DNA from: Blastomussa wellsi
Lineage: Eukaryota; Cnidaria; Anthozoa; Scleractinia; Plerogyridae
Length of the DNA stretch: 64,000 bases
Reading direction: 5' to 3'
Assembly: GCA_947652115.1 (NCBI GenBank)
Contig: OX393563.1
Location: 29,468,659 to 29,532,658 of the forward strand
Made by a program: the position numbers and the translations under genes. Shown here in pieces: positions 1 through 12,300 of this stretch. Position 1 is the first letter of the stretch. Every line of letters starts with the position of its first letter. The notes under the pieces are model-generated. The model searched no databases and had not been told where the DNA came from. It saw nothing but the letters and a program-made list of their open reading frames with translations.

Positions 1-334
1 TAAAAGTCAAGGACCTTGGAGAGAATGTCATTGGTCGACGGGTACGTTGTGCGTTCATTTTGGAGTTTGTTTGAATAGACCATTCAATACGTCTTGTCTA
101 ATTTTAATTATTTGTGCAGTCTTCCGTCTTATTTATAGAAATTCTACTGTGAACATTTCGAGGCCGACTTGTGGCAAGTCTATTACCTTTCTAGAAGTTT
201 ACTTTTTCCGCGATTTAAACTATAGGAACTGCAGTTAAAGCCTTACGAAGATGACGAACTTCGCTTCCTTTAAGATAATCATGCGATGTCAATGCCCTAA
301 AAGTACGCTGAAATGATCAATAACTCTTTGACAG

Positions 335-3300
335 GTGCCACAAAGCTACATAGACCTTCAACAAGCCGTGTTTCAAGAAGCCGAGCGTCGACGATCCACT
401 GGCGAGCCACCGATACTGTTAGAAGATGAAGTTTTGCAACTTGCCAAGTCCAGTCCTCAAAATGACATCTTGGACACTGAAGAACTGACGTTAGGTAAGT
501 GGATCCTCGCGCGCGCGCAGCTTTGAGCGAGGATGTTGACTGATGACGTCAAGATAACGTGGACATGACCTTCTTCTTGTGGTCTTTGGAAATGAGGTTT
601 TCGTGGTAGCTTTCGGCTGTTCTTGCTTTTACATGTATTCTGGTCGGAAATTCGTTGCGTGGTTTACATGTAACGAGGATTTGGAGGCCGAGTTTCTTTC
701 TAGTCCACGTCACGAGTGGGCGTTCAAATGTCGGACGTTGCAAAGGGAAATTTAAATGTTCACATGTGACGTGGATTGACTTTAAACTGTTTTCTTCCAA
801 ATCTTTTATAAGCCCTGTCATCCTTTGAGGGTGACGATTAGGCCTGGACTTTTTGCCTTCATTTGGTATTATTCTTCCTAACTAAACACAGTGCTTATTC
901 AGTTCGGTATAGAGCCAACTTAAAGCTGTCGTAATCGGCTATTTAAGCAGCTTTACACTACCTTTGCGTTTTTTAAAGCTTGCCTTTATGCCACCTTCAC
1001 ACTCATATTCAAAGCTTTCTTGAAGAGACTAAAACGTTTAAGCAACTTTACGCTAGCGCTTAAACTTGTTCCATAAGCAGACTCGTACCCAATCGCTATT
1101 TACGGGTTCTGGGGGCGAGAAAAGATTGAATACCAGTGAAGATTGCGGCGCGCGGGGTTTCATGGTGAATAGCGACTGGGTACGAGTCTGTTCCATAAGT
1201 ATAAACTTTACGCCAAGTTTACATCAACTTTATGAACAGTGGCGTAAATGCGGGTTAACGACCTTTGACGCGATCTTAATAATTCATAGCGCAAAGTTGG
1301 AGAACCAGTGAAACGGAAACGTTTTTTTTTTCATAAAGGCTCAAATCGCGGGTTCACCTCGGTGAAAGAACCTGTGACTTTTTTCTTCGTTTTTGAGCTA
1401 TTGTTTCTGTGTTCTGTATTGTTTCGAGGTTCTTTGTTGTCTTGTTCGTTCTTTGTTTTACGCCACTGGTGAGTTTCGCAGGTTCTTACACCGAGGATGA
1501 ACCCAAAGCGCCAAAAATAACAACAACATGTACTCTTCACCACCAGTTTCGTGCAAACTCTCTTCAAAATTGACACTAGACCTTTCATAGTTTATCATGC
1601 ACTGTCCATTGGTGATATTCTTTACGTCGTATAGCCTATTCCCCATGTGTAAAGGATCTGTTATATTTTTCAACAAACCCAAGACAATATACCAACTGAA
1701 GGAAGAATGCTTCTTCTGATACGCTACCATTCTCTCTAGCCACCAGGTTCTTGCATGAGAACGGCATTCTAATTCACTACAATGACCAGTTGCGCGGTTT
1801 GAATCACCTTTACTTCATTGACCCTTCGTGGGTTTGTGATCTGATCGCCACTCTCGTCACGGTCCGCGAAAGAAATCCTTTTATTGTCAACGGTGTTATG
1901 AAGAAGAAGGATTTAGAACTGGTGTTGAGAGATCCTAAGTTTCCCAAGGATTTTATCCCACAGGTAAGATTTGGGATTGTGCATTTATGCTTTTTTTTAT
2001 TATATTATTAAACGTTTAGAGCGAGTTTAAGTTGAGCGTCAGAAAACTAAAACCAAAGTAATTATTTTTTCCAATCACAAAGGACGGAGACAATCCAGTG
2101 AACCAATCAAAACTGGAAGTAATTACGCGCAGCTGACACAAAGCGCGGGAAAACTTGCTTGCGTGAGTCACGATTGCTTTTTGTTTTACTTCTGATTGGT
2201 TTAAAAAGTGGCGCGAGATTTTAAAACCAATCACTGAACGTAGCAATGCAAAACCAACGTAATTCGCTAGTGAAAACCGCTCTATCTCATTAGTAGGTCT
2301 AAATGGTTTAAAATCACGAGGAACACACTAGTTATCTCTTACCTCTTAAAAAATGTTATGGCATCTCACCTATACTCATCGTCAATGGAGTGTCGGTAAA
2401 TTTGACGGTAACAACAAACCGACAGTTTTTGAGTCTTATTATTCGAGTCATCGTTACGTTGAAACAGGCAGTCCGTGGACTAAATGAGGACTTTTAGTTA
2501 ACTGACATTGTGTTTAAATTTTTCAGTATCTTCAACTAATGGAGCGTTTTGAGATCGCTCTCTCCCTGAATGACGAGCAGCTTTTAGTTCCTTCCATGTT
2601 ACCAAAAGAAAAACCTGGAATGCAGCTTCACCAGCTTCAGAAGCTGATCGCCAAGAGAAGAAAGTGCGATGAAATGGTAGGGTTAGAGATCAGAGTAGTT
2701 TAAAGATGCTAGCTCTCTGTCGAATGGCACGTCCTGAAAAGCTTGACCTGAAGTTTTCAAGTTTGTTAATTTACAATCCTTCTAAAATCTTCCTCATTCA
2801 AACCCATCCCTGTTTTTTCTCATGTTGTTGTCACTTCGTTGGCAGTTTTCTACCTTCAAGTTGGTGAACTCTTCTTTCTAGGTTTTCTTTGATTTAAAGT
2901 CAGTTTATGCATTCCTAAGACGACTTTGTCCGTGGTCACAAAGCAGCTTAACGACTGGCTTAATAAATAACACTGAGAAAAAAGACATGAAAAGAATTGT
3001 GAATTAAAACACACACAGCATACACTGGCTTACTATCTCTGTTCAGACAGATCTGTTTAAAGGAACCAAGTCAGCCTCCGCCATTTTCGATGCCATAGAA
3101 ATTATAGAAATTGTATGGTGAAGCGTTACTGGGAGTGTTTAATTACAAATTTAGCAAGTTGCTCAGTGCTGTCTCTCGTTTTGACACGCGTAAAATATAA
3201 TACTAAACTCTCGCATGTAAACAATAACAAAGGTGTGGCCGACTAGGGCCCTTTAATATCATTTTGTAACAACCGGTATTCGTCACGAGTTACGTTTAGC

Positions 3301-6300
3301 CGATTAAACCTAGCATGTATTCAATAACAGAGCTGAGTCATGAATTTGATATAGGGACGTTTTAGAAAGATGTGTGAGAGGGTTGCATTTCAAGTAATGT
3401 TACAGTGTTAACTTGTTGTAACAGATTGCGATGTACAGACTTGGCGAAAGTCTTCATGGAGTGGCTCCCGTAACTGCCGCTTTCGTTAGCGCAAAATTTA
3501 TCTGTTTATTAATTTTGGTATTGTACAAACAGGGTAAAATGTCTAGCAGCCGTGGTAGCCCAGTTGATAACAGAGGTATCAGCACAGTGCGAAGGAACTA
3601 CCAGATGGCTTACACGCCGAGCGGGTTCTGGAGCCGACTCATTACCAGGCTTATGGTGTCTGTTCAAAGATGGCGCGCCATTGAGCAGATAAAGGAAGAG
3701 AGTTATTCGTTGGTGTATTGGCGCGAGGGGATCGGGGTCGTGTATGAAGGAGGCTATTTCCTTGTGGAGTCTTACAACGAGTGGGTATGTTGTTTCTGTG
3801 TAACAGGCTAGTACGTTATTTTAGATTTTTGCGTAACGCGTGTTTCGTTACGCTAATTTTTAACCATACGGACTAATTTTCGTCCCCAGAACCACTTGTC
3901 CCTCTTAGCCGGCTGGGCCTGTGCACGAGCAACAAGTGGCTCTGGAGACACATGATTCGATTAGCTGAAATCTAACGAAGGGAGTCCAATCAAATCAATC
4001 GTTGATTTGATTCTAGCCAGTCACATATTATATACCCATTTGTACCCATAGCCGCTTGTTCCTCGTGCACATGCCCAGCCGGTCTAGAGGGACAAGCGGC
4101 TCTGGGGACGAGAATGTATCTTGAGTCACATGAAGTCGATGATTTGTTTGTAGCTGTAAGAATTCCAATTGTGCTCTAAATGTCTTCAAAATGTCCCGTG
4201 TATGAATGAGTCTGAGAAGGAAATTTATCCAGTTTTACTTCGGTTTTTAAGATCCCTCTAAGTCAAGGGAAGGCGACCCATGAAGAAATCAACGGCATTG
4301 CTATCACAGTTTGGTCAGAACAACGTGACTTTGCTGCTCTTGGATTTATTGTCGACCAAGTTGATGCTCTCATCTCCGAATGGTATCCAGGTGAATATTA
4401 AATTTCATTAACTGGAATTACTTGATTGGCCAACTCGTCAATTTGCGAGCTCGATGCTTGTATTCGTCCTTCGCTAACTATCAAATTCGATAAAAGCCGA
4501 GAGCGGCCGTCTAATTGTTTAATCATAACCCACTGACAGTCCTATTAAACATAGAATATCGATTGCACTGATTAATTGACGATTTTGGTTTATAATTTTC
4601 TACCTCAGTGCCGACCACAATTAAGCTCAATGCGAGAGTTTGCCTTGATAGTCGTTCACTGAGTTATGCTAAATTATAGTAGTTGATTAGCTGCAAGGGA
4701 GTCCGTCGAGATTCCTCTAAGTTTATGAACTACCTGTGCAATGAGCAGTACTAACGTTCTTGTGTTTTATTAGGTCTGGACGAGACTGACATGTACGGGC
4801 TGCCATTAGTTCGTCGTTTAATCCCTTGCCCACTTTGCACGAAGTTGATGACTCAACGCCATTCGATGAAGCGTTCAGTTTCCATGGAGTTTCCTGCCAA
4901 TTTTCACGCGGCGCTCCCTCCGCGACCTTACAACTTTACGCTTCCGACCTGCGCAGCGACCGCGCTGAGCTTTTCAACAATCGCCTGTCCCTACCACCCT
5001 GATAAAGTGGTGTCGCTTCACCATCTCATCCCAGACCTGCTTATGGCAGACTTGCCGCGTCATTTACTGGTGGATCCAGCTCAGTTCAAGTTCGAACCGC
5101 GCGAATCGCAGAGAATCGGCGGTGGTGGCTCGGGAGAGGTCTTTCGTGGAACTTACCGGGACGAAGCTGTCGCTATCAAAACGTTTCACTCTACAACGCA
5201 AGTTGGGTAATTACTGAGACGTTCTGTCTTGAGGGTTGGTTGGGTACTATCTTAAATTTTGGATAGGTTTTTACCGCGGAGGTTCTTAAACCTTGACCCT
5301 ATTTAATGATAAAGAGAACGGAATTTCATACCCTAATTGAGGTCCAAACCCGAAAATTGACACCCTATTCAAGGAAAAACGAAAACTAAGGAAGATATGA
5401 ACGGGTCAACCTTATTTCGTTCCTGTAAACGTTACTTCTTTTTACGGATTGTTCCGTTTAAGCGGACCGTTTCTTTTTCCGTTTAGTTTGCAAGGTAAGG
5501 GCCAAACCAGGAACATTATGCCAAAAAGGGCAAAAATGATACGCTAGCCTATCCTGCGGCACATACTTATTTAGCCCATGTGTGGGAGTACCCCCGAGGT
5601 TTCTGTGTTTTCAAATGAGTTTATGGTAACCTCTCTCATGAGGAACGAAAAGTGAGAATCAGCCCAACTAATTGCTCGTTTGAGTTGTTGCAAATACTTA
5701 GCTGATTAGGACGGTAGTTTCTACATTAGGCTCGTAATGTCAATTGTTTGTTTTGTCAAGTTCACGGTGACAAAATTCACTGATACTGCCGCTGTTTAAT
5801 TTTAATAGTTTTGCGTTAGGAAACAGAACATTTTTAAATACCGCGAAAGTTTTATAGAACCAGTTTTTCTAGTCAAAGCAAGTTCGTATGGCTGTGTCGC
5901 ACTGTGAATATAATTATGTTTTAAGCACGTTGAGACGCCAAGCATTATAAGGACATTTTCCCTTTCGTTTCCAGTTCACTCCTGGATAGCGGACTGGGGA
6001 ATACTGGGCGCTCACCCGGACCAAGGACAATTGGAGGGTCTTGCTATCAAAGAGCGCATCGAAGCGAGGGCTCGAGCATGCGCAGATCAGATATTTTCTC
6101 CGCATTCTCTGAGGACGACATGGAGGAAGAACTGGAGAAGACCAAGGTTGTCAAAGCATTTTGGGACTTACGCCAAGAGGTAAGGATAAGCATCAAACTA
6201 GGTAGTTCTTGGAGTGAATGCATAGTATTAATACCGTTTTCAGTCACGGTAATTCCCTTCGGGTACGAGAATGACCCATCGTGAAAGACAGTGTTATGTA

Positions 6301-9300
6301 TTAAAATGTGATAAGAGTAAAGTCTACAACCTGGTCGGATTTCTCGGTTTTTCGCAGCATGAAGGAGCTAGGAATTCTACTATCGCTCCCCTGTCTAGCG
6401 GGACACGCGATCGATGTGACATCAAACATTTTGGCTGGCTAGCTGTTCAATAGAAAGCCCTTTTTGCATTTGGACGAGACGCTAGTCCGTCACACCCACC
6501 TTATAGCTCCTTACACAGTGAGTCGTATTATGTCTTTTTCCATCTCGTCCCCAGAGCCCGTTTCTCGTTTGGTCAGAGTCAATCGCGTGGATTCTGGCCA
6601 GGCCCAATTCTTGGTGCATGCTCATAGTGCATTGTTTTGTTTCCAGCCAGGTGCTAGGCGAGCAAATTCTGAGTCTGCTCAAAACGTCCGGGAAATGCGG
6701 ACTTCCGGGAAACGTCCGTGGCGAGAGTCCGCGTTCTTGTCGCTGGTCAAAAGAATAGCGGGCTCTAGGAACGAGATTGTGGCTCTTTCGCCTCAAAATA
6801 TGTTACTTGATTGATTTGTTTTTGTTTTTTGGTTGGTTTTTGTGTTCAGGTTGCTGTCCTCTGCCGTTTGAACCACCCATGTGTTGTCCGGCTTCTTGCC
6901 GTCTCTCTCCATCCCTTGTGTTTTGTGTTGGAACTCGCTCCATATGGCAGCTTAGCTACAGTTCTTGAAGAACTTTCGTTAAAACGCGAGGCTCAAGAGA
7001 AAGAAGGAAGCACAGTGTCGAAGATTAGGGGGTCCATTCTTGGGCGCGATTTATCCTACAAGATCGCATTTCAGGTGAGTTCTCAATATTTTGCTCTCAG
7101 TATAACTGTTACAGCTTGTAACCGATAAGTTGAAAACTAACGTAAGCCATGCCAGAAGACGGGAATAACTGGGAAGTTTTAGTGCTCGATGTCATCCTTC
7201 AAACGCTGGAAAAGGGATAGAACAGATGCCTGAGCAAATGCCAGTCACAAAAAAACTATTTTGAACTTATTGGGTTTCTTTACAAATGGTATAAAGTGTC
7301 GATTCCCCACAACTGCAGAATGATTTACTGAGGACTGGAATAGTGCAAGCCTTGTGGGAAGAGCTGGTACAGGAAAGTTTTTATGTTGTTTTCGACTTAT
7401 ATCTATTTCCCTAGGTGGCTAGCGCTATTTGGTATCTCCACGACTGTGACATCATCTATCGAGATCTCAAGGGTGACAATGTCTTGGTGTGGGCCTTAGA
7501 AGAGTCACGTTTACTGAACGTCAAACTTTCAGACTACGGTATCTCGTGTTTCGCCACACCCCAGGGGGTTGCCGGAGAGGAGGGAACACCCGGATATCAA
7601 GCACCGGAGATTCGTACCGGCGTTGGCTATGATGAAAAGGTAGGGAAATGGGCTGGTTGCAGGATAAAGTAGCTGTGTTAAGGTTATGTGGGGATTTGCG
7701 CTGGCCTGCGAGCAAGGAGCCCAAATGTGTGACTGCTCTTCATTAATTCACATTCTTTGGAGACGGTAAATATTTGTGTCTCACGCTGGTAGTCGATACA
7801 GCCATTGCAAGAACAAGTTTGGACGGAAATGTAAGAATATTATCAAGCTATAAGCAGGTGGTAAAAGTTATTTTGATCAAAATGAAGTTACCCTGGTATA
7901 AGAGTATTCCAGTTTGACGGCTTTGTTGGTAATAATAATTGAAATTGTTTGTACAGGGTAGCCACTTCAGTTTGGAAACTGTTATCAATGTGGGTCCTGT
8001 AAAATTAAACAAAAGTGAAATGAAAAGATTAAAAACTAATTGCAATAAAAGGGAGAAATTGACATGGAAGTGCTAAAAAACTAAGTACTAAAATGTTACA
8101 AATGTTAGCAGACTAAATGCTATTGTGTTAAAAAGTTAAAAATGTCATAAAAATACAAAAATTTAAATCTTCTCTCAGCAATATACTTCGACGTAGTTGA
8201 CATTTTTTCTGCGACGTTTTCGACAGTTGAGCTTGTTATCGTCGGATTCAATTTTTATTTAGTGCCATTGTCGAGGAAGATTTTCATTAAGAATCATTAA
8301 ATTTGTGTATGAATATTATATTTTGAAACCCTTACCAATGGTGTGGTAATTCTAACTGTTTTCTTTTCGATATTTCTTGTCATAGGTGGATATTTTCTCC
8401 TTTGCCATCTTCGTGTATGAGCTTTTGTCTGGCTGTCGTCCTTTTCGGGAGTATCGCAACATTGTGGACATCAAGAAAGCTATTCGTCGGGGTGTCCGCC
8501 CCTCACTTGAATCCTGTGACATAGATTCGCAGGTACCACGCCTGGAAGGGCTTATGAGGCAAGGGTTTTATTTCATTTGACTTCGTAATTTATAGGGGAA
8601 GAGCGGGGACCTATGATTAAAGAGGGAGGGGGGCGGGCTCGGAGCAAGAGAAAGAAACTCTAAAGAGGGGGAAGAAAAGAAAAAAAGCCTGAAAACGGGA
8701 TTCCCAAGGCTTCACAAGTGGCGGGAATTGATAAAAACTGGGAAACATTTTGCAGAGAGTCGGAACCTCGAAGAGGCCGAAACCTTAAGAAAGATACCGG
8801 AAACAGCAAGTTCAAGTTCAAGTTCCTTCTAATTTGTGGCCTTTTGAACCTGGGAACAAATTTTGACCTGTGCTGCTCACTAACGCTGCTCCAATTTTGT
8901 GTTGATACCGATGTCCAAGTCGCTTCATTACCCCTTGTTTCATGGTTTGCACCTCATTCCTTGCAGATCGTGCTGGCAACAGGTGCCGGAAAAGCGACCC
9001 TCTGCCAGTGAGATTTTGCAACAGATGGAGGAGCCGTCATTCCTATGTCAGTGTCGACTCGTGCCTGCCACCAATGAAGGCCTTCTCGAAAAAGTTACAA
9101 CCATTCATGGTTTATCGCTTGCTGGGTCTGGTAATTAATTATAAGTTTATGGTCATGAGAAATACTTATACGCATGTACGCTGTGTAGGCGCAGACCTTC
9201 GTTAGTCCTTTATGCCGTGTTTATTTGTTCGTTCGTTTGCCGGTTCGTTCGATTTTTCCTTCTTTCTACTCCTTCCTTCCTCTGTCTGTCTTAAAGTTTC

Positions 9301-12300
9301 CCTCTGTCTGTCCCTCTTTCCGTCCGTCACGGTCTGTCTGTCCATCAGTCCTTCCACCCGCCTGTCCTTCTGTCTGTGTTTTTGTCCGTCTGTCGGTCTG
9401 TTTATCCGTTCATCGTTTTGTCTGTCCATCCGTTCGTCCGTCTGTCTGTCCGTCTGACTGCTTATCCGTCCGTCTGCCTGTCTGTCTATCTGTCTGTCCG
9501 TCCGTCTGCCTGTCTGCCTTTTTGGTCATCTGTCTGTCTGGCCATCAGTCCGTCTGTCTATCTGTCTGTCGGTTTTCCTCCGCCTGCCTGCCTGCCAAAA
9601 AGACAAGCCCTATGCTCATTCTGAACAACTTTCTTCTTTTCAAGCTAATCCTATGGTTTCCTCGAACAATGACGGCCCCTCAACCGAGAACTCGTCTGGC
9701 TTTGTATTACTGTGGAGTCGAGAACGAGAAAATCGTTACTACAGTATGGTAAACAGTGAAACAGGAATGTTCTACACGCACGAGCAAAAATGTCCCGGGC
9801 ACAGAGTGCTATGCATGACAAGAGTTGATAATCGAACCTGGCTTGGAACGGAGGTAAGAATATTCTGTATTTCAGACCGTTTTCGTTTTCAAAAATGGAC
9901 TAATCCGGAGGTCCCGGGTTAAAGTCCCGTTTTGAAGGCTACAGATATGTCCAGGATTGACCGGCAAAAGACTTAAGGGTCTATTAGTACTTCTGGTAAA
10001 ACAAATGCCGTTGCTCAAGAACATGTTTAACGTACCCAAATCTTGCAGGAGCGAGATCGACGTATTTTTTTCTGATGGCAATGAGGTTCTTTGGACTTTG
10101 TTACGAGAAATAAGAAGTATATTACCAGTTTATTCTCGCTAGATGTGCGAAACAATCTATTGATAAAATAGCGAAGCACACGTCTGAAAATAGAATGCAA
10201 AATATTGGACCCCGCAAGGTTGAATACAGGGAATGCAGCATAGTTTTCGTTTCAAAAGTGTTTCATGAACATTGGCTTTCGCATATGAAGAAATCTTCCA
10301 AATCGTCCGCCATTCCTGTTTGTTTTTTTGAGTCTTGTCTGAGACATGACGTCACTCGTGCTTCGTTTAATATTGTAAGAACCTTATTTGTTTAGGGGTG
10401 TACAGTAGAGGTGTTCGGACGCAGGTCCTGGCGTTTGCCCTCAACTCTGTGGTCCTACATTACCAAGGCCCCAGTTCTGGCACTGCTGACAGAGTGCGCC
10501 ACTTCAGATGCTGATTCGTCTGAGGCAGCAGGACAACAGGTGAACCCTTAAGATGTTTCCTTACTCTGTGTCTTTCAGCGCACTGTGATGCCACTACGGT
10601 AGAACCTTGATTGTACTAGCCTCTATAAAGCGAATTAAGTCCTCGGTATAGCACAGGGAAATTACTGGGGAGCTGGGGAGAGCCAGATAAGATGCTACAG
10701 CGAGGAGTAGCAACACTCCTAGCCCTTAACGATACGGAAACTTGAGTTTACTTCCTGTGTTGACGAACCACCTTGGTTTTTATTTTCAATTCTGGGATTC
10801 GGTGGTAGTGAAGCAGATCTCGTAAGCTTGTAATTGTACTGGTAGTAATTGCTATTGTTTAAGGGGCTAGGGGCATTGTTCCTGTTGTTTGTTCTATTGT
10901 TTTCACGCAGGGTATCGAGCCATTCATGTGAGACCTTACGGGAGCTGCTACATCGCCCGGATTCAGACAATTTTGCTTTAACTTTTGTAATTGTTATTTA
11001 ACAATTGGTTCACGGTTTAGCATGCACTATCGAGTTATGTATGCACGTGGAAAGTTGGTAACGCATGGAAGAAACGTTGGAGCTGCTCGACAAACGAGAG
11101 CAACTCAAGCTTCTTGAGTGCTCTTCAAACTTCCCAAGTGCACCGTAACCCGATGGTGCACAGCTAAAAGCATGAACCAATTGTTTTAGAACACTGCTGG
11201 TGGAAATGTCAAAAACCCGCGCCAAAACCCGCACGAGAAAACAAATTTTCTACTTTTGATTGCACGCCTCTGCCAACTTTGCTATAATGTTATTTGTATT
11301 TCAGGATGGAACAAAAGTTAAAAATGTGTACGCGTCCCTCGCTAATGGTACCCTGGTAGTTTTCACTCCAAAGACTGTCTTCTCCGCACGAAGATTTTCG
11401 CACAATGACGTCACCCTCGTGACGAAAGAAGAAGACGAGCTTTTGACAAGAGAAAGCGACAAGTGGTCTAATCTTCAGGTCCGTTGCTAATTGCTCAGCA
11501 TTGATTTTGCCGTGTTTATCTATTATTTTTATCGTGTCAGACTTGTTTGCTGGAGGAAAGAATTTGGACAGGGCTAGAAAATCGGAAACCATTTTGACGA
11601 TTGCGTGTCCCCTCTAAAATGTATACTTAACAAAAAACATTCGATAGCAATAATGAGGCTAGATGCGCAGTGCTTTACTTGCCTCGTTATTGAAAATGAT
11701 CCGTCAGAGTTTTGCCTGAAATGTGTTTGAATCAGTCATAGGTCGGTTTATCCAGCCTAATTCCCTTTGTGTGCGACGTGTCTGCAGTGAATTGTGGCAG
11801 CTTTATTCAACATAGAAAAATCAACATGAGTTTAGGCGTGAGTTTTGTCCAGGTTTGTGCTTTAAGATAAAATAAGTAGATGCTTCTTTCTCTTTTCTCT
11901 TAAAATGATCCATTTTAATATCAGAAAATTGCCGCTTCTGAGATAGGTGAATCATATGTTGAATACGGCTGCCATGACGCACTGCACGCATGTTGCATAG
12001 AGGGAATTGGGCATTGAACAAGAACAACTTGCGACGAGCTTTGATAACAAGAATTTTTACAAATAGCATCCACATGAGGTCAAATGAAGTTAGAATTCCT
12101 CTGAATAGACCTTTCCCGTATTCGCTTCAGTGACTCAGAACAATGGTTTCAATTCGAGGCTGGGGTGTATTATGTCAAAATTGTCCACTCCAAACTCGAC
12201 ATGAAGCCATTTTTCGTGGGCATCAAAGCCTAATGTGTGGAAGGTGTAATGCATTATCTTCCTCCTTTTAAACGTAGAAACTCTTGTGGTCTTGTGAAAT

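Noticed and set aside
3425..3532. Possible earlier start of LRRK1 exon 4 at 3425 (also in phase)
   Set aside because: The added segment is hydrophobic, unlike COR sequence, and ends in a pyrimidine-rich tract with a good acceptor at 3532. It remains a minor alternative.
9212..9752. Overlapping open frames of up to 175 aa rich in Cys/Ser/Val
   Set aside because: They run through the TCTG/TCCG microsatellite in LRRK1 intron 11 and have repeat-driven composition.
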